Assembly (NCBI GenBank): GCA_963591995.1
Contig: CAVAUJ010000110.1
Location: forward strand, 1 to 5,934
DNA from: CAG-791 sp963591995
Lineage (GTDB): Bacteria > Bacillota > Clostridia > Lachnospirales > Lachnospiraceae
Length of the DNA: 5,934 nt
Reading direction: 5' to 3'
Shown piece by piece: positions 1-5,934 of this stretch. The stretch's first letter is position 1, and every line of letters begins with the position of its first letter. A program made the translations under genes and the position numbers. The notes beneath the pieces were generated by a model. The model searched no databases and was not told the origin of the DNA. It saw only the letters and a program-made list of their open reading frames with translations.

Positions 1-11
1 GGGGTTATTTT

Positions 12-2105
12 ATGCAATTACCGGAGCGGCTTTTTCACCCCGCAAGAGAATTTACACCGATTCCGTTCTGGTTCCTGAACGGCGACCTGACGGAGGAGGA
101 AATCCGCCGCCAGCTTGCGGATTTTGCAGCCCACGGGGTTTACGGTGTGGTTCTGCATCCCCGCATGGGTCTTGCAAAGCGGATTGAATATCTGAGCGAA
201 ACCTACTTTCACTATATCCGCACTGCTGTGGAAACGGCCGCCTCTTTGGGCATGACGGTCGTTCTGTATGACGAGGGCATGTATCCTTCCGGTTCTGCCT
301 GCGGAGGGGTGGTGAAGGGGCATCCGGAGCTTGCGAGCGAGGGCATTATGCTGACACGCGAGGTGCTCTCCGGTGACGAGGTGCTGGAGCATACGGAAGC
401 GGGGGCTTTGGTGGTCCGTAAGAGCGGTGGCACCATGCGCGGTCTGCACTGGGACGAGGACGACGGAGAGCCGAACGCGCCACTGACCGCGGACATTCTC
501 AATCCCGTGGCCGTGAATCGGTTCCTGGAACTGACCCATGAAGCCTATTACCGGGAATTAAAGGAATATTTCGGCAGCACCATCGTCGGCTTTTTCACCG
601 ATGAGCCGAGTGTTTTGGGGCGGAATGTCGAAGGAATGTTCCCATGGACGCATGATTTTGCCGCGCTGTTCACCAAGGCCGGCGGGAAGCTTGCCGGACT
701 GACCGCATTATTTTGCGGTGAAGAGAACGCGGATACCCGGCTGTATCACAGGATGCTCCTTGCCAGAGAAGGGGAGGTCTACTATGGCGGTCTCTCGAGG
801 TGGTGCAAGGCGCATGGGATCGGGCTGATGGGGCATCCGCATCAGAGCGATGATATTGAAGTGGAACAATATTTTGAAATTCCCGGACAGGATCTGGTCC
901 TTCGGTCCCTTGCGCCCGAAAAGGACGGACTTGCCGGTATGGATTCCACCATGGCCAAATGCAGTGCCGATGCCGCATATCTTATGGGGCGGCGGCGTAA
1001 TTCCAACGAATGCTTCGGTGCCTGCAACAAGGATGATAACCCCTGGCAGTTTTCCGGCGGGGATATGAAATGGTATACGGACTGGCTGGCGGTGCGCGGC
1101 GTGAATCTCTTTGTTCCCCACGCTTTTTATTACAGCATAGAAGGAAAACGCAAGGAGGAGCGTCCGCCCGATGTGGGGCCGAACAGCATCTGGTGGCCGC
1201 ATTATCAAAAATGGTCGGAATATTGGAGCCGTCTTTCGTGCCTGATGACAGAAATCGATCTGCACGCAGAGGTGGCTGTTCTGTGCCGTAACCGCAGCCT
1301 GCACCCGGAAAAGGTGCGCCCGCTGTTCGAACATCAAACCGGCTTTCGTTATCTCCCGGAAAGCGTATGGGCGGAATGCGAGGAGCGAAACGGTGCCTTG
1401 TATTGCCGCGGTCATCGTTATGCCGCGGTGGTCGATGGGGAAAATCATTTTCCGGGTGTTCCCCGCTACGCGGCCGCAGTCGTTGCGCCGGACTGCCGCT
1501 GTTTTCCCGAGGTACCGAAGCTTCGCTGTGCTTATTTTGTCAAAGACCATACGAGCTGCTGGTTCCTGGTCAACGAAGGAAACGAGCCATTGCACACGGC
1601 ATTGACGCTTCCGACCGGGCAGACCATCGGGGCCTATGATCTGTGGAACAACGACGTGGTCCGAGAGACGGTCATCCGGACGGAAAGCGGCATGCAGCTG
1701 GATTTTCATTTGCCTGTGTATGGCAGCATCCTCCTGTTCGCCTGCACGGAGGAAGAGTATGCACGGCTGCCGGAACGGTGCGCATCGTATGCCCTTTCCT
1801 GTCCTTCCTTTACACAGACCGCGGACGACCCGGTCGCTGCCCGGAAGACCTATCGGGCGCAGCTGCAGGTGAGCGCCGCAGAGCTTTGTCACCCTTCCTT
1901 GACCATGACGGTCAATGCAGGGGAAATGGCGGAGCTCACGGTCAACGGGAGGTCTGCCGGAGTCCGTTTCTGGGCACCGCAGTGTTTCGAATTACAGGGA
2001 CTGCTGCACGAGGGAGACAACGAGCTGCTGCTCACCGTTACCGGGAGCAGGGCGAATCTGTATGGGAAACGGCCTGTGGAATACGGACTTTCGCTCGAAT
2101 CGTAA
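12..2105 (+). CDS. GH106-like glycoside hydrolase (alpha-L-rhamnosidase-like)
   Basis: The 697-residue protein probably hydrolyses a terminal deoxysugar such as alpha-L-rhamnose from an oligosaccharide or glycoside. The N-terminus carries the hallmark strand PFWFLNGDL (residues 18-26), then HPRMGL (49-54), YDEGMYPSG (86-94) and GFFTDEPS (193-200), the acidic strand ends expected of a TIM-barrel active site in GH106-like proteins. The barrel seems to run to about residue 400. A middle domain and a beta-sandwich with VNEG (520-523) follow, and a C-terminal jelly-roll fold typical of sugar-binding domains ends the protein. No signal peptide is visible, so it should act in the cytoplasm. The ATG at 12 fits the usual family start just before the first barrel strand; the GGGG at 1-4 may be the end of its ribosome binding site. 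At 697 residues it is shorter than many GH106 enzymes. Its TAA stop lies inside the first unit of a tandem repeat array. The family call comes from motif recognition; substrate specificity, and even rhamnosidase activity, is inferred. Confidence 0.8.
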   Translation: MQLPERLFHPAREFTPIPFWFLNGDLTEEEIRRQLADFAAHGVYGVVLHPRMGLAKRIEYLSETYFHYIRTAVETAASLGMTVVLYDEGMYPSGSACGGVVKGHPELASEGIMLTREVLSGDEVLEHTEAGALVVRKSGGTMRGLHWDEDDGEPNAPLTADILNPVAVNRFLELTHEAYYRELKEYFGSTIVGFFTDEPSVLGRNVEGMFPWTHDFAALFTKAGGKLAGLTALFCGEENADTRLYHRMLLAREGEVYYGGLSRWCKAHGIGLMGHPHQSDDIEVEQYFEIPGQDLVLRSLAPEKDGLAGMDSTMAKCSADAAYLMGRRRNSNECFGACNKDDNPWQFSGGDMKWYTDWLAVRGVNLFVPHAFYYSIEGKRKEERPPDVGPNSIWWPHYQKWSEYWSRLSCLMTEIDLHAEVAVLCRNRSLHPEKVRPLFEHQTGFRYLPESVWAECEERNGALYCRGHRYAAVVDGENHFPGVPRYAAAVVAPDCRCFPEVPKLRCAYFVKDHTSCWFLVNEGNEPLHTALTLPTGQTIGAYDLWNNDVVRETVIRTESGMQLDFHLPVYGSILLFACTEEEYARLPERCASYALSCPSFTQTADDPVAARKTYRAQLQVSAAELCHPSLTMTVNAGEMAELTVNGRSAGVRFWAPQCFELQGLLHEGDNELLLTVTGSRANLYGKRPVEYGLSLES

Positions 2106-2202
2106 CCTGAATGGTAACCCGAATCGTAACCCGAATGGTAATTCAAATCGTGATTCGAATCGTAACCGGAATGGTAACGCGAATCGTAAGGAAATCGTAA
2201 GG
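2096..2202. repeat. Degenerate 12-bp tandem repeat array, about nine units
   Basis: Units start at 2096, 2108, 2120, 2132, 2144, 2156, 2168 and 2180, with a shortened ninth copy at 2192-2202. The consensus is CGAATSGTAACC, where S is C or G. The sixth base reads C,G,C,G,C,C,G,C,C along the array, suggesting an older 24-bp period made of a C-type and a G-type unit. The core AATSGTRA is kept in every copy, while the two bases at each unit boundary drift. Each unit joins two near-palindromes (CGA-A-TCG and GGT-A-ACC), and 2152-2161 is a perfect 10-bp palindrome, GATTCGAATC. The array fills nearly all of the gap between the first two genes, overlaps the last codons of the upstream gene and runs into the downstream ribosome binding site. 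Read in the frame of the downstream gene it would give an Asn-rich peptide (N-R-N-x-N-G-N-P type), but translation there would need a start inside the upstream gene. Function unknown. Confidence 0.93.
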
Positions 2203-2204
2203 AG
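2199..2204 (+). promoter_or_regulatory. Ribosome binding site selecting the GTG start at 2215
   Basis: AAGGAG lies 10 bases before the GTG at 2215. It is the best-placed Shine-Dalgarno match near the beginning of the acetyltransferase domain. It decides the start, because the frame stays open upstream through the repeats as far as an ATG at 1915, and those upstream ATG codons (1915, 2062) lie inside the preceding gene. The motif overlaps the last repeat unit, so changes at the array's end could alter translation of the next gene. Confidence 0.7.
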
Positions 2205-2214
2205 AAGCTTTATC

Positions 2215-3978
2215 GTGTTTTGCACCGAATTGACAACAGAGGACGTGAAAAGGATTTATCCGCGGATGATGCAGGATTTTCCGGACAATGAGCGCAAATC
2301 GCTGAAGATGATGCTGGACATGTTCGCAGCCGGCACCATGTGCGGCTTCGGCTGGTTTGACGGCGAAGGGGGGAAGGAAACGGCACAGAGAGAAGCGTCG
2401 CAGAGAGAGGCGCCGGCTGCCTATGCCTTTTTCGTTGTCCTCGGAAGATACTGCCTGTTCGACTATCTGGCCGTTGCCTCCGATCGCCGGGGAGAAGGAG
2501 TCGGATCCGCCTTTTTCGAGGCGCTTCGGAGTAAGTGGAGAGAGCGGGGGATCTCCTGCGTCGTCGGCGAGGTGGAGAATCCGGATTATGCACAGGACGA
2601 AGCGGAGAGAGCCGTAAGGGAAAGGCGCATCGCATTTTACAGGAGGCTCGGCGTTGTGGACACCGGGGTGACGGGCTGTGTTTACGGTGCGGAATATCGC
2701 TTTCTGGAGGTGCCGGTGGGCGCCCCGCATACGGCGGAGGAGATTCGGGAGATCATGCGCAGCTTCTACCGGTTCTATTGGCCCAAGGAGGAGGATTACC
2801 GGCGGCACGTACTGATACGGGCGCATGCAGGAACGATGGAAAACGGGAAGCGCGTTCGCATCGGCCTATGGGGGACGGGCGCGATTGCGAAAAACTATGT
2901 TGATGCGGTGCGAGCCAACTCCGACCTGTGTGAACTGGCTTGCTTGATCAATCACCATGCGGACCGTGCGGAGAATCTGAAGAGGAAGGAAAATCTGGAT
3001 GTTCCTGTCTTCACCTCCTTTGAGGAGGCGAGAAGGTCGCTGCAGCTGGATGCCGTCTGCGTGCTGCTCCCGCCGCACCTGCATAAGGCTGCCGTCGTGG
3101 AGGCGGCAAAAGCTCACTGCCATGTTCTGGTGGAAAAGCCGATGGCCAATTCATTGGAAGAATGCGATGCCATGATAGCGGCGGCAGAGCGCAGCGGCGT
3201 CCTCCTGATGACGATCTGCCAGAAGCGCTTCACGACGGAGGCGATGCGAGTGACAAGGCTCCTGCAGGAGGGGCGTTTCGGAGAACCGAGGTTTACCTCT
3301 GTTCAGAGCCTGTGGCTGCGCGGGGAGCAATATCATGATTTGAGCTGGCGCGGATCATGGGAATATGAAGGCGGAGGGGTTCTCACCACACAGGCAATTC
3401 ATCATCTGGATCTTATCGAGAGCATCCTTGGCAGGCCGGGAAGCGTCTCTGCCGTGATCGGCAACGTCGGACACCGCAATACGGAGTGCGAGGATTGGGC
3501 AAGCGTTGTACTCCGCTACGAGGGCTCGGTGGTTCAATTTACGTCCTCGCTGGTCTCGGCGGGTCAAAGACAGGAGATCAGCATCTGCACAGATCAGAAC
3601 TATTGTCTGAGCATTCCCTGGAAGCCAAAGGCGGATACCATCGCCGCGAACGGCTTTCCGCAGGAAAATACAGCCGGACTTGCCGGGCTGCAGGCCGAAT
3701 ACGAGAGGATTCCGGAGCTTCTCTTTGAAAATCATGCGGGGCAGCTGCGCAACTTTCTGGAAGCCGTTCAGGGAACCGCAAAGCCGTATGTTTTGCCGGA
3801 GAACGGAAGAGATGTTGTGGAGCTTTTGAGCGCAATCTACGAATCCGCGGCATTGCATAAAGAGGTTTTCCTGCCGCTTTCCCGGGAAGATGTATGGTAT
3901 ACCGTGCAGGGGAAGATGCATAACATGCCGCATTTTTATGAAAAGGTCCGATCCTTTGAGAGGATGCAAGAAGGATAA
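2215..3978 (+). CDS. GNAT acetyltransferase / Gfo-Idh-MocA oxidoreductase fusion
   Basis: This is a 587-residue two-domain chain. Residues 1 to about 200 resemble a GNAT N-acetyltransferase: the strand FDYLAVASD is followed by R92-x-x-G95-x-G97, the acetyl-CoA pyrophosphate loop, and then by IAFYRRLGVVDTG. Residues 208-587 form a Gfo/Idh/MocA dehydrogenase: the Rossmann motif G220-T-G222-A-I-A225 binds NAD(P), E307-K308-P309 is the conserved EKP, and G386-G-G388 with H396-H-L-D399 is the substrate-site motif. Such enzymes oxidise or reduce a sugar or polyol hydroxyl. No stop separates the domains; the linker is about RAHAGTMENGK. The ATG at 2836 could begin a free dehydrogenase, but its nearest AGGA is only three bases upstream, too close for good initiation. 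GTG at 2215 is preferred because of AAGGAG at 2199 and because the GNAT domain begins there; the same frame extends back to 1915. There is no signal peptide or membrane segment. The gene ends 12 bases before the GH2 gene, so the two are probably co-transcribed. Substrates of either domain are unknown. Confidence 0.82.
   Translation: MFCTELTTEDVKRIYPRMMQDFPDNERKSLKMMLDMFAAGTMCGFGWFDGEGGKETAQREASQREAPAAYAFFVVLGRYCLFDYLAVASDRRGEGVGSAFFEALRSKWRERGISCVVGEVENPDYAQDEAERAVRERRIAFYRRLGVVDTGVTGCVYGAEYRFLEVPVGAPHTAEEIREIMRSFYRFYWPKEEDYRRHVLIRAHAGTMENGKRVRIGLWGTGAIAKNYVDAVRANSDLCELACLINHHADRAENLKRKENLDVPVFTSFEEARRSLQLDAVCVLLPPHLHKAAVVEAAKAHCHVLVEKPMANSLEECDAMIAAAERSGVLLMTICQKRFTTEAMRVTRLLQEGRFGEPRFTSVQSLWLRGEQYHDLSWRGSWEYEGGGVLTTQAIHHLDLIESILGRPGSVSAVIGNVGHRNTECEDWASVVLRYEGSVVQFTSSLVSAGQRQEISICTDQNYCLSIPWKPKADTIAANGFPQENTAGLAGLQAEYERIPELLFENHAGQLRNFLEAVQGTAKPYVLPENGRDVVELLSAIYESAALHKEVFLPLSREDVWYTVQGKMHNMPHFYEKVRSFERMQEG
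2383..2412 (+). repeat. 15-bp tandem duplication in the acetyltransferase domain
   Basis: Two adjacent 15-base copies (2383-2397 and 2398-2412) match at 12 of 15 positions and encode AQREA then SQREA (residues 57-66). They sit in a charged loop between the strands CGFGWFDG and AYAFFVV, where related acetyltransferases usually have a short turn. The duplication keeps the frame and probably only lengthens a surface loop. Confidence 0.7.
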
Positions 3979-3990
3979 CAGGAGGCGGGA

Positions 3991-5736
3991 ATGACACGCT
4001 TATTTAAAACGCACGACATAAGAGAGACAGAGGAATTGAGCGGGGCTCTCTGGAAGATGCGCAAAGAGGGGGAGAGCGAGGAAGAGGCGAGGAATGTCCT
4101 GGTGCCCTCCTGCTGGGAAAAGCTTCCGGGATATGAGGATTTCCGCGGAACCTGCATTTATACCAGGGAGTTTACGGCAGGCGGCACGGTGCGGCTGGTG
4201 TTCGAGGGCGTCAGTCACACGGCAACCGTTCGGGTGGACGGGGAGCGGAGGGCATGGCATTACAATGCCTATACACCCTTTGAAGCGGTTGTGCCGGACC
4301 TTCCGGCAGGGGCGCATCGGATGGAGGTTTGGGTGGACAACCGCTTCAGCGAGGCATCGGCGCTTCATGTGCCGAACGATTATATGACCTATGGCGGCAT
4401 CATACGGCCGGTGACGCTGGAATACCTGCAGGGCGGTGCGTACATCGAGGCGGTTCACCTAACGCCGGTTATGACCGGCGGCCGGTGGAAGCTGAAAGTC
4501 GCGGCCTTTGTCACCCCCTATGCTGCGCAGAATCCTGCCGATTATTTCGTAACAACGGGCTTTGCCGCGGAGGATGCGAATAGCATGCAGGCCCTCTGTT
4601 ATGAGAGGGAGGAGAACGGACAGTGGATCTTCACCGGTGAGCTGGAGGCTGCAAAGGTCAGAGCGTGGACGCCAAAGGAGCCGGTGCTCTATGCGATCCG
4701 AACCCTGCTGCATCACAGGAATCCGCAGACGGGGCGGCCGGAGGAGCCGTTCGATGATCGGATTGAACGGGTGGGCTTCCGCAGTGTAGAGGTTCGGGGA
4801 AATCGCATCCTGCTGAACGGGGAAACGATGCGGATCAAGGGCTTTTGCCGGCACGAGGACCATGAGCTTTTCGGAAACGCCCTTCCCTTGTCTGTCATGG
4901 AGCAGGACCTGCAGCAGATGCGCGATATGGGAGCCAATTCTGTCCGCTGCACGCATTATCCGAACGACCAGCGCTTTCTGGATCTGTGCGATGAGCACGG
5001 AATTCTGGTCTGGGAGGAGAACCATGCCCGCGGCCTTTCGGAAAAAGACATGCGGAATCCCAATTTTGAGCCTCAGGCGGAGAATTGCATCCGGGAGATG
5101 ATCCATGCCCATTACAATCATCCGTCCATCTATATCTGGGGAATGCTGAACGAATGCGCTTCGGAAACCGACTACGGCAGGGAGTGCTACATCCGTCAGA
5201 TTTCGCTGATCCGGTCGCTGGACACCTCACGTCCCGCAACCTTTGCAACGTGCAAATTCACCGGATGCGGCGGCGATTATGACGGGCAGCTGCAATTGAC
5301 GGACAAATGTCTGGATCTGCCGGATGTTGTTTCCTACAACATGTATCCGCTGTGGTATTTTGACACGGATATCCCGACCTTTCTCGCGGATATGCAGGAG
5401 CAGATGGAAAAGAGCGACGGAAGAGGAAAGCCTTTCCTTGTCAGTGAAATCGGTGCAGGTGCCGTATACGGCTGGCACGATGCCGCCAGGGCCAAATGGT
5501 CGGAGGAGTATCAGGCCGAGACCGTTGGCAGGCAGCTTACGGCTGTCCTTGAGAGCGAGGCCTGCACCGGTGTATACATCTGGCAGTTTGCAGACTGCCG
5601 GGTATCAAGGGAATGGTTCTCGGTCCGCCCCCGCTCGCACAACAACAAGGGGATTGTGGATGAATACCGTCGTCCCAAAATGGCATACCGGGCCGTAAAG
5701 GACATCTTTTGCCGCTATGCGAATTATAAAGATTAA
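3991..5736 (+). CDS. GH2 glycosidase, probable beta-glucuronidase
   Basis: The 581-residue protein is a retaining GH2 enzyme, probably removing beta-linked glucuronic acid. Domains in order: sugar-binding jelly roll (about 1-160, with PSCWEKLPGYEDFRG at 39-53), immunoglobulin-like sandwich (about 165-270), and TIM barrel (about 275-575). The acid/base is E388 in IWGMLNE and the nucleophile is E486 in FLVSEIGAG. N551-N-K553-G554 matches the N-x-K-G motif by which glucuronidases bind the carboxylate (N566 and K568 in E. coli UidA). Y452 and Y456 in NMYPLWY align with the NRYYGWY region of UidA. The spacings, 98 residues between the glutamates and 65 to the NxKG motif, resemble 91 and 62 in UidA. 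The stretch between VWEE and IREM (344-366) is short, so the long active-site loop of UidA (loop 1) is missing. There is no signal peptide. AGGAGG at 3980-3985, five bases before the ATG, fixes the start; the previous gene ends 12 bases upstream. A beta-galactosidase or other GH2 specificity is the main alternative. Confidence 0.85.
   Translation: MTRLFKTHDIRETEELSGALWKMRKEGESEEEARNVLVPSCWEKLPGYEDFRGTCIYTREFTAGGTVRLVFEGVSHTATVRVDGERRAWHYNAYTPFEAVVPDLPAGAHRMEVWVDNRFSEASALHVPNDYMTYGGIIRPVTLEYLQGGAYIEAVHLTPVMTGGRWKLKVAAFVTPYAAQNPADYFVTTGFAAEDANSMQALCYEREENGQWIFTGELEAAKVRAWTPKEPVLYAIRTLLHHRNPQTGRPEEPFDDRIERVGFRSVEVRGNRILLNGETMRIKGFCRHEDHELFGNALPLSVMEQDLQQMRDMGANSVRCTHYPNDQRFLDLCDEHGILVWEENHARGLSEKDMRNPNFEPQAENCIREMIHAHYNHPSIYIWGMLNECASETDYGRECYIRQISLIRSLDTSRPATFATCKFTGCGGDYDGQLQLTDKCLDLPDVVSYNMYPLWYFDTDIPTFLADMQEQMEKSDGRGKPFLVSEIGAGAVYGWHDAARAKWSEEYQAETVGRQLTAVLESEACTGVYIWQFADCRVSREWFSVRPRSHNNKGIVDEYRRPKMAYRAVKDIFCRYANYKD
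4463..4480 (+). repeat. Perfect 7-bp inverted repeat inside the GH2 gene
   Basis: CGCCGGT (4463-4469) and ACCGGCG (4474-4480) are exact reverse complements separated by TATG, able to form a GC-rich RNA hairpin in the mRNA. It falls at about residues 158-164, the junction between the jelly-roll and immunoglobulin-like domains. It may be chance in GC-rich coding DNA, or may slow ribosomes at a domain border. Confidence 0.5.
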
Positions 5737-5756
5737 CATCGCCCGAGCTGCATCCG

Positions 5757-5800
5757 GCGTCTGCTGAATTTGCTCACAGCAGCATCGCATCAGCAGGCGT
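5757..5800 (+). terminator. Possible 3' hairpin of the operon, without a U-tract
   Basis: The arms 5757-5767 and 5790-5800 can form an 11-bp stem in RNA (nine Watson-Crick and two G-U pairs) 20 bases after the GH2 stop. The 22-base loop contains a small nested hairpin, TGCT-CAC-AGCA (5771-5781). No run of T follows, so it is not a standard intrinsic terminator; it could instead be a 3' stabilising stem. A second TCAGCAG at 5811-5817 could compete with the right arm. The rest of the tail to 5934 shows no supportable gene. It becomes AT-rich from about 5885, and the ATG at 5931 has only a weak purine stretch before it. Confidence 0.3.
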
Positions 5801-5934
5801 TACCGTTCACTCAGCAGCCAAGCAACAGGGTGTCGTCTGTACAGTAGATTTTATAGAAGGAAGTCGTGGGAGAAGCATCGCTAGCGTAAAGTTTTTGTAG
5901 GAAATCAAAATAAAGAAAAGAGATCTCCAAATGT

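Noticed and set aside
708..1892. Long reverse-strand open frame (394 codons)
   Set aside because: It lies fully opposite the glycosidase, shows no recognisable domain and reflects codon bias of the + strand gene.
2096..2202. CRISPR array
   Set aside because: The units are 12 bp and directly adjacent, with no unique spacers and no cas genes nearby.
1915..2214. Upstream extension of the fusion gene to ATG 1915 or 2062, giving an Asn-rich N-terminus
   Set aside because: It would overlap the well-supported glycosidase, the starts lack good ribosome binding sites, and the segment is out-of-frame glycosidase sequence plus the repeat array. GTG 2215 with AAGGAG fits the start of the GNAT domain.
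5737..5851. In-frame open stretch after the GH2 stop (to TAG 5849-5851)
   Set aside because: It has no start codon of its own or ribosome binding site, and the GH2 protein already ends at the usual place after the NxKG region; no evidence of stop readthrough.
5920..5927. 8-bp palindrome GAGATCTC near the window end
   Set aside because: Too short and isolated to call an operator.
5885..5934. Promoter and start of a further gene (ATG at 5931)
   Set aside because: The stretch is AT-rich, but no convincing -35/-10 pair or Shine-Dalgarno is visible and only four bases of a possible coding region are present.

Overview
The window looks like part of an intracellular glycoside-degradation operon from an anaerobic, moderately GC-rich member of the Firmicutes (Clostridia), probably a gut or rumen organism. 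This rests on the protein families present, the strong AGGAGG-type ribosome binding sites and the close same-strand packing. No taxonomic marker gene is present, so the assignment is an inference.

Layout, all on the + strand: (1) 12-2105, a GH106-like glycoside hydrolase (alpha-L-rhamnosidase-like), complete at both ends; (2) 2096-2202, an array of about nine degenerate 12-bp tandem repeats that begins inside the last codons of the first gene and ends inside the ribosome binding site of the second; (3) 2215-3978, one uninterrupted chain combining an N-terminal GNAT acetyltransferase with a C-terminal Gfo/Idh/MocA-type NAD(P)-dependent sugar oxidoreductase; (4) 3991-5736, a GH2 glycosidase whose active-site signature, including an N-x-K-G motif, points to beta-glucuronidase; (5) 5737-5934, a noncoding tail with an imperfect hairpin at 5757-5800 and an AT-rich end, in which no gene could be supported.

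Working model: none of the three proteins starts with a signal peptide, so they should act in the cytoplasm on imported oligosaccharides or glycosides. A rhamnosidase-like enzyme beside a glucuronidase-like enzyme would suit substrates ending in Rha-GlcA, such as arabinogalactan-protein side chains, or plant glycosides carrying both sugars. The fused oxidoreductase/acetyltransferase would then modify a released sugar. The substrate assignment is inference. No promoter is visible because the window opens 11 bases before the first start codon; the genes are probably transcribed from upstream.

The two most unusual features are the inter-gene 12-bp repeat array, which leaves five of the six reading frames open and carries a stop in every unit in the sixth, and the GNAT-Gfo/Idh/MocA fusion.
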